Below are positions 43,180 through 50,956 of a DNA stretch of 51,814 nt, piece by piece. Source of the DNA: Candidatus Kuenenia stuttgartensis (GTDB lineage Bacteria; Planctomycetota; JAKEIC01; DYIT01); assembly GCA_020723505.1 (NCBI GenBank), contig DYIT01000010.1, positions 15,089-66,902 on the forward strand. Direction: 5' to 3'. The position numbers were made by a program, and so were the translations under genes. Numbering within the stretch: position 1 is the stretch's first letter; each line of letters opens with the position of its first letter. The notes under the pieces are model-generated. The model saw nothing but the letters and a program-made list of their open reading frames with translations. It searched no databases and was not told the DNA's origin.

Positions 43180-44765
43180 ATCCGTGCCTTGAGCGTACCG
43201 GCGCCCGTCCTTTCCCGCCGTCGGATTCATTGAAAGGCGGGGCTGTGGGCGCAATCGAACCTGCAAGGGACGTTGTCCATTTCGTTGGCGTCGGCGGCAT
43301 CGGCATGAGCGGCCTCGCCCGCATCATGGTCGCGCGGGGGGCCGAAGTCAGCGGATCTGACATGAGCCAATCGACCGTGACGGAAGGCCTCGAGCGCATC
43401 GGAGTGCCAATCCTCCTCGGACACAGGAGGGAGTACCTCCCAGGGAACGCGACGATGGTAGTGCGCTCGGCGGCGGTGCCCGACTCCAATCCGGAGGTGG
43501 CGGAGGCGAAATCGCGTGGCATTCCGGTCCTCAGGTATTCCAAGGCGCTCGGCATGAGCATGGAGGGCAGGAAGGGGATCACGGTATCGGGGACGCACGG
43601 CAAGACGACGACCACGGCGATGATATCGAAGCTGCTCTGCGACGCGGGACTCGACCCGACGTTCCTGGTCGGCGGGCTGATTTCCGAGGAGAAGGGCAAT
43701 TCAAGGGCCGGAAAGGGAGAGCACTACGTCGTCGAGGCCTGCGAATACGCCGAGTCCTTCCTGGACTTGAAGCCCCGAATCGCGGTCGTGACGAACATCG
43801 AGAGTGATCATCTCGACTATTACGGCACCTTCAAAAGGATAAAGAAAGCATTCGAGCGGTTCATATCAATGCTGCCTCCGGACGGGCTTCTGGTGACGAA
43901 CGCCGACGATCCGGAGTGCATGTCGGCGGCAATCAACGCGGCGCAGTGCCGGGTGGAGACGTTCGGCATCGAGGCTCCCGCTTCCGTGCGGCCCGCGTCC
44001 CTCAGGGAGCGTCGCGGCAGGTATTCCTTCGACGTGGTCGCGGGGGGCCGGACTGTCAGAAATCTTGGGCTGCTCGTTCCCGGCAGGCACAACGTCCTGA
44101 ACGCTCTTGCCGCGGCCGCGGTCGGGCTCTCGGTCGGAGCGTCCCCGGAGGTGATTGCGTCGAGCCTGTCGGAGTTCGAGGGCGTCAAGAGGCGTTTTGA
44201 AATCGTCGGAAGAATCGCGGACACCACCGTGGTCTCCGATTATGCCCATCATCCCACGGAGATAAAGGCGGTCCTGGCCTGCGCGAGGAAGACCCTTCCG
44301 AGGCGGAGGATAATCTGCGTTTTCGAGCCGCACCAGGGCAGCAGGACGAGGCAACTCATGACCGAGTTCGCCTCCGCGTTCGCGCAGGCGGACGAGGTCG
44401 TGCTTCCGGACATCTACTACGTGCGCGACTCCGCGGACGAGGCCTCGAAAGTGACGTCGAGGGATTTGGAGCGGGAGATTTCCGCGGCCGGAACGCGGGC
44501 GGTCTACGTGCCGACCTACGAGGGGATTGTCGAATACCTGCGGCGGAACGTGAGGCGCGGCGACGTCATCATCGCGATGGGCGCGGGAACAATCGAGAGA
44601 CTCCCCGCGAGAATCGTGGCGATGCTCCGCGAGAAATTCGCGACGAGGCGGTTCGAGGCCGCTCCGAGGCGGTTCGTTCCGAAGCTCGTCGAGCAGATCA
44701 TGGCCAGGATTTCCAGGAGGGACGTGGACCCGCTTCCAAGGGAGAGGATGGCCCATGCGACCTGA
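43176..44765 (+). CDS. murC: UDP-MurNAc-L-alanine ligase MurC
   Basis: 529 residues from ATG 43176, which overlaps the murG stop (ATGA). GTG 43245, with AAGG seven bases upstream, would begin 10 residues before the family motif HFVGVGGIGMSG and is a serious alternative. Other motifs: GSDMSQS, P-loop SGTHGKTTTTAM, VVEACEYAESF, TNIESDHLDYYG, GRHNVLNALAAAA, VVSDYAHHPTEIKA, and FEPHQGSRT. Catalyses the first amino-acid addition. The C-terminal tail past about residue 485 is basic and longer than usual. Overlaps murB by 11 bases. Confidence 0.94.
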   Translation: MNPCLERTGARPFPPSDSLKGGAVGAIEPARDVVHFVGVGGIGMSGLARIMVARGAEVSGSDMSQSTVTEGLERIGVPILLGHRREYLPGNATMVVRSAAVPDSNPEVAEAKSRGIPVLRYSKALGMSMEGRKGITVSGTHGKTTTTAMISKLLCDAGLDPTFLVGGLISEEKGNSRAGKGEHYVVEACEYAESFLDLKPRIAVVTNIESDHLDYYGTFKRIKKAFERFISMLPPDGLLVTNADDPECMSAAINAAQCRVETFGIEAPASVRPASLRERRGRYSFDVVAGGRTVRNLGLLVPGRHNVLNALAAAAVGLSVGASPEVIASSLSEFEGVKRRFEIVGRIADTTVVSDYAHHPTEIKAVLACARKTLPRRRIICVFEPHQGSRTRQLMTEFASAFAQADEVVLPDIYYVRDSADEASKVTSRDLEREISAAGTRAVYVPTYEGIVEYLRRNVRRGDVIIAMGAGTIERLPARIVAMLREKFATRRFEAAPRRFVPKLVEQIMARISRRDVDPLPRERMAHAT

Positions 44766-45714
44766 AAGCCGTCTTCCCGAGCTCAAGAAGCTGACGACCT
44801 TCGGAATCGGCGGCAAGCCGACGAGGTTCTTCGCGCCCAGGACAACGGGCGACGTGCTCGAGGCCGCAGCGGAATGCGCCATGGCGGGCGAGAGGTGCCT
44901 CGTGCTCGGAGGCGGATCGAACCTGCTCGTCGACGACGACGGGCCGGGCTCTGCGGTGATATCGTCGAGGGGCATGAACCTCCTGGTCGCGGACGGGACG
45001 AGGCTTCATGCGGCCGCCGGCGTCAGGCTGGGGACCCTTGTGCGGAGGGCGGCGGCGCTGGGCCTATCCGGGCTGGAGCCGCTCGCGGGCATTCCGGGCA
45101 CGCTCGGGGGAGCGGTGGCAATGAACGCGGGCGGGACCGACGGGGACATCGGCCGGGTGGTGGAGCGGGTCGAGTTCATAGACAGGGAGTTGAACATCGT
45201 CTCGGCAACGGGGGATGAGATGAAATTCGGTTACAGGTCTTCGAGAAAGGACGTCTTCTTCATAACGAGGGCGACGCTCAATCTCGCGCCATCGACTCCC
45301 GCGGCCGTGAAATCGGCGGTGAGGTCATTCCTGGGAAGGAAGAGGAAGTCGCAGCCCGTGGGAATGAAGTCCGCAGGCTGCATGTTCAGGAACCCGGGCA
45401 GGATAAGCGCCGGATTCCTTATAGACAAGGCAGGCCTCAAGGGGTTCTCGGTAGGCGACGCGGCGGTCTCGGAAATGCACGCCAATTTCATTGTCAACCG
45501 AGATTCGGCCTCCGCGGCCGACGTGATGAAGCTTGCCGATTTCGTATCGGATACGGTGAAGTCGATTTTCGGCGTCACCCTTGAACTGGAGGTGAAGATA
45601 TGGAGCGGGACTTCGGAACGCGCGGAATCGGGCTTGAGGATAGAATCGAGAGCTGTGAAAGCCAAGCCGGCGGCGGAGATCGGGGCGCCGGCCTTCGCAA
45701 GGGAACGAGGATAG
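44755..45714 (+). CDS. murB: UDP-N-acetylenolpyruvoylglucosamine reductase MurB
   Basis: 319 residues. FAD-binding LVLGGGSNLLVDDDG, PLAGIPGTLGGAVAMNAGG, YRSSRKDVF, SAGCMFRNP (catalytic Ser/Cys loop), GLKGFSVGDAAVSEMHANFI. The usual family end, around LELEVKIW, is followed by about 40 more residues that coincide with the out-of-frame start of ddl. This tail may be non-essential overlap. Reduces UDP-GlcNAc-enolpyruvate with NADPH. Confidence 0.94.
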   Translation: MRPESRLPELKKLTTFGIGGKPTRFFAPRTTGDVLEAAAECAMAGERCLVLGGGSNLLVDDDGPGSAVISSRGMNLLVADGTRLHAAAGVRLGTLVRRAAALGLSGLEPLAGIPGTLGGAVAMNAGGTDGDIGRVVERVEFIDRELNIVSATGDEMKFGYRSSRKDVFFITRATLNLAPSTPAAVKSAVRSFLGRKRKSQPVGMKSAGCMFRNPGRISAGFLIDKAGLKGFSVGDAAVSEMHANFIVNRDSASAADVMKLADFVSDTVKSIFGVTLELEVKIWSGTSERAESGLRIESRAVKAKPAAEIGAPAFARERG

Positions 45715-46616
45715 CAGTGCTCATGGGCGGAAAATCCTCCGAACGGGAGGTGTCCATGGAGTCCGGGCGGGCAGTCGCAGCCGCATTGCGCCGCGCGGGC
45801 ATGAAGGCTCTGGAGATGGACATCTCCGAAGGGTTCGAGGAGAAGCTCATGCGTTTCAGGCCGAAAGCCGCATTCCTGGCCCTGCACGGCGGGTTCGGCG
45901 AGGACGGCGGAATCCAGCGTGCGCTCGATTCCATGGGTATCGCCTACACGGGATCCGGCCCCATGGCCTCGCTGGTCTCCATGGACAAGGAAATCTCGAA
46001 GAGAGCGTTCATAAAGAAAGGAATCCCTTCCCCCAGGTGCGTGTGCCTGAGCGAGGGCGCGGGATTCGCCGAGCTTGAACGGGCGGTGCGCGAGCTGGGC
46101 CTCCCACTCGTCGTCAAGCCCACTTCCGAGGGGTCGAGCAGGGGCGTGTCCATCGCGAAATCCAGGCTCGAAGTGACGCGCGGGCTGGACGAGGCGCTGA
46201 AATTCAGCCCGAGGGTGATGCTCGAGGAATACGTGAAGGGCCGCGAATTCGACGTCGCAATCCTGGACGGCACCCCGCTGCCCCTGATCGAGGTAGTGCC
46301 TTCGGCGGAATTCTTCAGCTACGAGGCGAAATACGGCGACTCGGGAACCAGGTACATCGTCAATCCCGAGCTTGCGCTGCGCGAGAAGGACGGCATTGTC
46401 GGCAACGCCCTTGCGGCGTACGTGGAGGTAGGCTGTAGGCACCTCGCGAGGATTGAAGTGATTCTTTCCGAGGAGCGGGGCGTCCCGCACGTCATAGAAA
46501 TCAATACGCTTCCAGGGATGACTTCGCATTCCCTGTTTCCGATGGCGGCGAAGGCGGCCGGGATTTCGATGGAGGATCTGTGCGTGAGGATTGCGGCGTT
46601 GGCGCTGCGCTCATGA
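45600..46616 (+). CDS. ddl: D-alanine-D-alanine ligase
   Basis: 338 residues from ATG 45600, which has a strong GGAGG site seven bases upstream, although it overlaps murB by 115 bases. GTG 45717 (GAGG upstream) would cut into the first strand IAVLMGGKSSEREVS, so it is less likely unless the strand is short. Motifs: FLALHGGFGEDGGIQ, YTGSGPMAS, PLVVKPTSEGSSRGVS, EEYVKGREFDVA, EVVPSAEFFSYEAKY, VIEINTLPGMTSHS. Makes the D-Ala-D-Ala used by MurF. Last gene of the cluster; ftsQ/A/Z do not follow. Confidence 0.93.
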   Translation: MERDFGTRGIGLEDRIESCESQAGGGDRGAGLRKGTRIAVLMGGKSSEREVSMESGRAVAAALRRAGMKALEMDISEGFEEKLMRFRPKAAFLALHGGFGEDGGIQRALDSMGIAYTGSGPMASLVSMDKEISKRAFIKKGIPSPRCVCLSEGAGFAELERAVRELGLPLVVKPTSEGSSRGVSIAKSRLEVTRGLDEALKFSPRVMLEEYVKGREFDVAILDGTPLPLIEVVPSAEFFSYEAKYGDSGTRYIVNPELALREKDGIVGNALAAYVEVGCRHLARIEVILSEERGVPHVIEINTLPGMTSHSLFPMAAKAAGISMEDLCVRIAALALRS

Positions 46617-46656
46617 TGCGCTGCGCTCACGGCTTATGGGCTCTCGCGCAGCGCAT
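46616..46656 (+). repeat. 11-bp inverted repeat overlapping the ddl stop
   Basis: ATGCGCTGCGC (46616-46626) and GCGCAGCGCAT (46646-46656), 19-base loop, starting at the last base of the ddl stop codon. No T-run. Likely end-of-operon structure or palindromic repeat. Confidence 0.6.
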
Positions 46657-46663
46657 ATTCAGC

Positions 46664-46719
46664 ATAACCCGGACGAGCCGGAACCAAACAAAAATATACA
46701 TGAGGCTCGTCCGGGTTAT
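46664..46719. repeat. Perfect 16-bp inverted repeat
   Basis: ATAACCCGGACGAGCC (46664-46679) and its exact complement (46704-46719) flank a 24-base A-rich loop. It shares the ACCCGGA/TCCGGGT core with the palindrome after fdhA (8514-8549), hinting at a dispersed family of hairpins placed at gene ends. Confidence 0.7.
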
Positions 46720-46721
46720 AT

Positions 46722-46738
46722 CACGCGCTACGCGCGTG
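46722..46738. repeat. 7-bp hairpin, third in a row after ddl
   Basis: CACGCGC, loop TAC, GCGCGTG, two bases after the 16-bp repeat. Three hairpins occupy 46616-46738. Confidence 0.5.
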
Positions 46739-46938
46739 CCTTTCGGCAAATCCTTTCCATTAAGCCTTGCGAACGCATTCTTGCGAACACCGCAACTTCT
46801 TGCATAGTTCAAGTCTTGGCGCCCGTGTTCGACTCTACTTTGCGCAGCGTTTGGCTGCGGCTCTGCTGCGTCATGCTTTGGACTTTCGACCTTCGACCTT
46901 GGACTTCGGACCGTACATTCACCCCTGAACACCAGACC
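46739..46938. other. Gene-free spacer with degenerate short repeats
   Basis: No gene is supported here. Around 46875-46912 there are degenerate repeats of the form GGACTTTCGACCTT / TCGACCTTGGACTTCGGAC. Such tracts are common in spacers of uncultured genomes; nothing else is recognised. Confidence 0.5.
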
Positions 46939-47559
46939 CTACTCCTTCGTCCCCGGCGTCCGCGTTCCCGGCCGCCTCATCATGGCTACGCACATCGCCC
47001 CGCCTGCGGCAACAGACGCCCACATGACGGCGAACGCCGCGATTCGCAACAGGGCGGCAAGGGCGGAGTCCGCAGGCAGGAGTCCGAGCATGTCCAGGAG
47101 ATAGTTCCAGTCGTGGTAGGCATCGCCCCCGCCCACGGATACGAGGTCGAGTTCCATTGCGCGGGCGTCGCCGACGTACAGCGCCACGCCGTAGAGGTTG
47201 TCCGATAGCCATGCGCCGCAGACCGTCATCGCGAAGTAGTCGCGCATCTTTAGGAACATCGCGGCCGAGAAAAGGGGCGCGGCGAGCTGGAAAACGGTTC
47301 CTGCCGCTGCGCAGATGAACTGCCCCATGCATCCCGTGACCACATGCCCTGCTTCGTGTATGCCCAGGTTGATGCCGCCGAAGAGGCTTGTATATCCAGG
47401 GTCAACGAGGTGCCGCACCCCGACGTACGAAAGCCACGCTAGCAGCAAGGCTCTCAGCGGCCAGTACCTGCCTTCGCACCAAGCGGAGACAGCGAACCAA
47501 GCCTTGCCTGCCAGTCCGGATTCCCCGCCGTTGTTCAGTCCATGGTTGACAGGATTCAT
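46939..47559 (-). CDS. Membrane protein with M50-like HEAGH metallopeptidase motif
   Basis: 206 residues with about five hydrophobic segments. The segment INLGIHEAGHVVTGCMGQF carries HEAGH, matching the HExxH zinc motif of site-2-type (M50) intramembrane proteases. A second-site motif is not clear: DNLYGVALY and DAYHDWNYLLDMLG are possible metal or gate regions. It might be a relative that has lost proteolysis. The C-terminus is basic (MMRRPGTRTPGTKE). It stands alone and is divergent from the ATPase remnant; no partner anti-sigma or rhomboid gene is near. Confidence 0.75.
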   Translation of the reverse strand: MNPVNHGLNNGGESGLAGKAWFAVSAWCEGRYWPLRALLLAWLSYVGVRHLVDPGYTSLFGGINLGIHEAGHVVTGCMGQFICAAAGTVFQLAAPLFSAAMFLKMRDYFAMTVCGAWLSDNLYGVALYVGDARAMELDLVSVGGGDAYHDWNYLLDMLGLLPADSALAALLRIAAFAVMWASVAAGGAMCVAMMRRPGTRTPGTKE

Positions 47560-47599
47560 TTCAGCCGACTATACTAGCTTTCTGTTGGAGGAAATGGAA

Positions 47600-47810
47600 A
47601 TGTTTGACAGGGCTGTATTTATAAACTACAGGTGCTTCAGAAACGTAGATGTTCCTTGCCTTCAGGAGGAACCCTGACGGATCCGCGGACGTGCAGCCTG
47701 CGGATGCAGAGAAGTTGAAGAAATTCGTCCATGATGACGTGTTCAAGCTTGGGGAGGTTTGGTTCAATGAAGGAGAAGAAAATATAGTTGTAAAGGGTCC
47801 GGAGAGGTGA
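47600..47810 (+). pseudogene. Remnant of an AAA (RecF/OLD-like) ATPase gene
   Basis: A strong GGAGG site (47587-47591) precedes ATG 47600. The first 25 codons encode MFDRAVFINYRCFRNVDVP, the usual N-terminal strand pattern of RecF/AAA_21-type ATPases, then a stop at 47677. In the next frame, from about 47658 to TGA 47810, is FRRNPDGSADVQ ... FKLGEVWFNEGEE, typical of the C-terminal end of such ATPases (LGxxW..GE). The whole middle, including Walker motifs, is missing. This is an internally deleted and frameshifted gene. GC is about 40% in the lines I counted, far below neighbours. Confidence 0.7.
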
Positions 47811-48166
47811 TGCATTTGAGATTTATAGGTGATATTGAATAGCGGTTACTACAAGAAATTCAGGTATTGCATAAGGAGAGCTTTCATTAATGATTTGCAC
47901 GGAATAGTTGCCGTAGTGGACAAGGATAAAGATACGAAGGGGGAAAGAAGAAAGAACCTGATTTGGTCAGAAAGCCATCGGAAATGATTTACCCCAAAAA
48001 GGCGCTTGAAGACCTGATTGACGGAAGCGAAAGAAAAGCAGATAGAATTCAGGAAGTTTACCAGGAAATCGCGAAGGAAATGAAATTCTCCAGGTGCAGC
48101 GAGCAGGCTGGAACTGGTCTTGCAGATTTCCTGGATGACGTGAAAAATGAGATAAAGGCATCGTAA
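47810..48166 (+). pseudogene. Remnant of a DUF4276-like partner gene
   Basis: ATG 47810 overlaps the ATPase remnant stop (TGATG), as in intact two-gene modules. Pieces in three frames: MHLRFIGDIE then TAG; then, one base on, YYKKFRYCIRRAFINDL and HGIVAVVDKDKDTKGERRK to TGA; then, after another shift, PKKALEDLIDGSERKADR to KNEIKAS (TAA 48166). The VAVVDKDKD strand and PKKALEDL tail fit DUF4276-like proteins that accompany AAA ATPases. Family name from memory; needs profile search. GC about 40%. Confidence 0.6.
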
Positions 48167-48185
48167 CCTTTTTGCGGATATTACC

Positions 48186-49529
48186 TTGCGCATCCTCATA
48201 GCCGACGACGAGAAGGGCATAAGGCTCACGCTGGGCGACGATTTGAAGGACGCCGGGCACGAAGTGGTTGCCGTGGAAGACGGGCGGGAAGCTTCGAGGT
48301 TAATCAACTCGGAGATTTTCGACTGCCTGATAACCGACATAAGGATGCCCGGCAAGAACGGAATCGAGCTGCTCGAAGACGTGAAGAGGGTGAATCCCGC
48401 CATAGCCGTGATAGTCATAACGGGATTCGGGACAATAGAGTCGGCTGTGGAAGCCATGAAGATTGGCGCGTACGACTACATCCTCAAGCCCTTTCCCAAC
48501 GAGAAGATCATCGCTCTCATCGAGAAGATAGACAACTACAACAAGCTCAAGGAAGAGAACGTGCGGCTGAGGTCGGAGCTGGGAGCCAAGTACAGCTTCG
48601 ACAACATCGTCGGCAAGAGCCAGAAGATGAAGAAGGTGTTCGAGGTGATTGAGACCCTCAGGGACAACGACTCGAACATCCTCATCGAGGGCGAGACGGG
48701 CACCGGGAAGGAGCTCATAGCCCAGGCCATACATCACAATTCGAGGAGGAAGGGGAAGCCGTTCGTTCCCTTCAACGTGGGGCAGTTCCCCGAAACCCTC
48801 ATAGAAGACGAGCTGTTCGGCCACGAGAAGGGCGCCTTCACCGACGCGAGGGAGAAGAAAATCGGCAGGTTCGAGCGCTCCGGCGGCGGGACGATCTTCC
48901 TCGACGACATAGACGACATGACGCTCTCAACGCAGGTCAAGCTGCTCCGGATTCTGCAGGAGAGGAAGTTCGAAAGGCTCGGCGGGACTCAGACCATAGA
49001 GCTCGACATCAGGGTGGTGAGCGCGACAAAGGTCAACCTCGAGGATTCGGTGACCGAGGGGCACTTCCGCGAGGACCTGTACTACAGGCTCAACGTCGTG
49101 AAAATCTCCCTTCCGCCCCTGCGCGAGAGGCAGGAGGACGTAATCCTGCTCGCGAACCACTTCGTGCAGAAGTACAGGGGGGAAAGGGAATACGTCATCC
49201 CGCCGGAGGCGCTCGAGGCCATGACGAACTATCCTTGGCCCGGAAACGTCAGGGAACTCGAGAATGCGATAGAGAGGGCGGTCGCCCTCGCCGGGAACTC
49301 GCAGACTCTCAAACCCGAGCACATCATCAGGCCTTCGGTGACTGAGAAGAAGATCGCCACCAGGCTGCTCGACCTGCGCCCGATTAGCGAAATAGTCGAC
49401 GAGGCCGAGAGGATGCACATAAGGAACGTGCTCAAGCACACCGGCGGCCAGAAAGCGAAGGCGGCCCAGATTCTCGGCATCTCCAGGAAGAACCTCTGGG
49501 AGAAGATGAAGCAGTTCGACATCGAATAA
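48186..49529 (+). CDS. NtrC-type response regulator with variant GAFTDA loop
   Basis: 447 residues from TTG 48186. Receiver domain: acidic pocket D7-D8, phosphoacceptor D51 (ITDIRMPGKNG), T in VIVITGFG, K in LKPFP. AAA+ sigma-54 activator domain: Walker A GETGTGKE, Walker B GGTIFLDDIDDM, arginine fingers near FREDLYYRLNV. Fis-type helix-turn-helix at the C-terminus (GGQKAKAAQILGISRKNLW). The sigma-54 contact loop, normally GAFTGA, reads GAFTDA (residues 216-221). This may weaken or alter contact with sigma-54, although variants exist in active proteins. No sensor kinase is adjacent. An intrinsic terminator begins at its stop codon. Confidence 0.94.
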   Translation: MRILIADDEKGIRLTLGDDLKDAGHEVVAVEDGREASRLINSEIFDCLITDIRMPGKNGIELLEDVKRVNPAIAVIVITGFGTIESAVEAMKIGAYDYILKPFPNEKIIALIEKIDNYNKLKEENVRLRSELGAKYSFDNIVGKSQKMKKVFEVIETLRDNDSNILIEGETGTGKELIAQAIHHNSRRKGKPFVPFNVGQFPETLIEDELFGHEKGAFTDAREKKIGRFERSGGGTIFLDDIDDMTLSTQVKLLRILQERKFERLGGTQTIELDIRVVSATKVNLEDSVTEGHFREDLYYRLNVVKISLPPLRERQEDVILLANHFVQKYRGEREYVIPPEALEAMTNYPWPGNVRELENAIERAVALAGNSQTLKPEHIIRPSVTEKKIATRLLDLRPISEIVDEAERMHIRNVLKHTGGQKAKAAQILGISRKNLWEKMKQFDIE

Positions 49530-49566
49530 AACGCGTTCGCAGCGCCAGGGAAGAACGCGTTTTTTT
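49529..49566 (+). terminator. Rho-independent terminator of the NtrC-type gene
   Basis: AAAACGCGTTC (49529-49539) pairs with GAACGCGTTTT (49554-49564) over a 14-base loop, and the T-run continues to 49566. The stem begins inside the stop codon. This is the clearest intrinsic terminator in the window. Confidence 0.88.
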
Positions 49567-49828
49567 CAATACCCGTGAAGCCACGCCAGCCTGCCTCGCC
49601 TTCATGCATACGCGAGCGAGCAGAGCAGGCAGGGCGCTCGGTCGAAGTGATCGGAAGGACGGTGTAGCCACGGCGCGGTGCCTGCCCTGCGAAGCCTCTC
49701 CGAGTTGCTCCGGCGAAGCAGGGTCGCCGTGATAATTCCGGCGCTCGGCCGCCATGCGCAGGGGTTTGGTGCGCCCCTGCATGCACCGCAACCGGTCTCA
49801 GACCCGTCAGTGCGGAAAGTGATAGGCG
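49567..49828. other. Gene-free spacer
   Basis: 262 bases without a supported gene. It contains imperfectly complementary GCAGGCAGGGC and GTGCCTGCCCTGC segments (near 49625 and 49680) that could fold. Nothing else is recognised. Confidence 0.5.
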
Positions 49829-50452
49829 ATGACCACAATCGTGGCAATCAGCGACACCCACGGGATGCATACGGAGGTTTCCATCCCGGACGGCGACATA
49901 CTGGTCCACGCCGGGGATTTGACGAGGCGGGGACGGCTGGAAGACGCCCGGGAATTCGACGCGTTTCTGGGCCGGTTGCCGCACAAGCACAAGATCGTCA
50001 TCGCGGGCAATCACGACTTCTGCTTCGAGGAGGAGCCGGAAAAAAGCAGGGCCGCGATGAGGAACTGCATATATCTGCAGGACGGGACGGCGACTGTGGA
50101 GGGAATAAGGTTCTACGGCAGCCCGTGGCAGCCGTGGTTCTACGACTGGGCTTTCCAGCGTCCGCGCGGGCCGCAGATGAAGGAGAAATGGGACCTGATT
50201 CCGGAAGGCACCGGGGTTCTGGTGACTCACGGTCCGCCCCTTGGATTCGGCGACATGACTGCGCGGGGCGAGGCGGCAGGATGCGAGGACCTGCTCGAAG
50301 CGGTCATGCGGATTAAGCCCAGGCTGCACCTGTTCGGCCACATCCACGAAGGGTACGGGAGAACCTCCACGGGCGGAACGGAATTCGTGAACGCGTCGGT
50401 GTGCGACGTCGCCTACCGCACGGTCAACAAGCCGGCAGTCATCGTGCTTTAA
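49829..50452 (+). CDS. Calcineurin-like metallophosphoesterase
   Basis: 207 residues with all dimetal phosphoesterase motifs in order: SDTHG, HAGDLTRRG, AGNHDFCFE, VTHGPPLG and FGHIHEGYG. This set and the short length fit the MPPED1/MPPED2-like branch. Cytoplasmic; no signal. Substrate unknown: cyclic nucleotides or other phosphodiesters are acted on by relatives. Ribosome site before ATG 49829 is weak (AGGCG). Confidence 0.92.
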   Translation: MTTIVAISDTHGMHTEVSIPDGDILVHAGDLTRRGRLEDAREFDAFLGRLPHKHKIVIAGNHDFCFEEEPEKSRAAMRNCIYLQDGTATVEGIRFYGSPWQPWFYDWAFQRPRGPQMKEKWDLIPEGTGVLVTHGPPLGFGDMTARGEAAGCEDLLEAVMRIKPRLHLFGHIHEGYGRTSTGGTEFVNASVCDVAYRTVNKPAVIVL

Positions 50453-50510
50453 ACAATTACAAGACTCTCAGCTGGCGAGGAGACACGGAGCTGAATCATT
50501 GTAGAGCAGA

Positions 50511-50538
50511 TACCCTCTCCCCGCCGCGGGAGAGGGTA
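50511..50538. repeat. 11-bp palindrome TACCCTCTCCC...GGGAGAGGGTA
   Basis: Perfect 11-bp arms (50511-50521, 50528-50538) with loop CGCCGC. Very similar palindromes are scattered in many uncultured bacterial genomes. No T-run follows. Confidence 0.6.
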
Positions 50539-50574
50539 AGCTTGAAAGGTCGCTTCGCTGCGCATGTATCCTGG

Positions 50575-50594
50575 ATTCCGGCTTCCGCCGGAAT
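50575..50594. repeat. 8-bp palindrome ATTCCGGC-TTCC-GCCGGAAT
   Basis: Perfect arms with a four-base loop, within CTGGATTCC...GGAATGACG, a form seen in widespread REP-like intergenic repeats. Confidence 0.55.
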
Positions 50595-50956
50595 GACGAT
50601 AAACGCTTCATCCTCACTTGGGATTCACTGCCGAAAAAATTAACCACCGAAGACGCCGAGGACACCGAGGGAACCGGAGAAAAGAATCAACAAAGAGAAT
50701 CAGGCCAATGGGTTCTTTGTATCTTCCCGGGGCAATTCCTCGTGCTTCAGATTAATCTCCATCTCTCTTCCCTCTTCACTCTTCTCTCATCCACCCAGCT
50801 ACCTGTCCACCCATCAACGCATCCACGTAACAACCCATCCGCCCATCTTTCCAACTTCCCATCAGCCCCCATCATCACGGCTTACGGCTTACGGTTGACG
50901 GTTCACATCTGCGCCGGTTGACTGTCTAAGGTTCACGGTCTACGCATCGTTTGCTT

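Larger units (their letters stand above)
50453..50956. other. Gene-free spacer with several repeat-like elements
   Basis: 504 bases without a supported gene, only hairpins and low-complexity tracts: the two hairpins listed separately, ACCGAAGACGCCGAGGACAC near 50645, CCATC/CCCATC-rich sequence (50790-50870), and a short tandem GGCTTAC-GGCTTAC-GGTTGAC run at 50879-50905. These look like dispersed intergenic repeats; copies elsewhere in the genome cannot be seen from here. Confidence 0.6.

Noticed and set aside
50860-50945. Possible CRISPR or minisatellite in the GGCTTAC tract
   Set aside because: Only two to three degenerate seven-base units; no spacer-repeat regularity.
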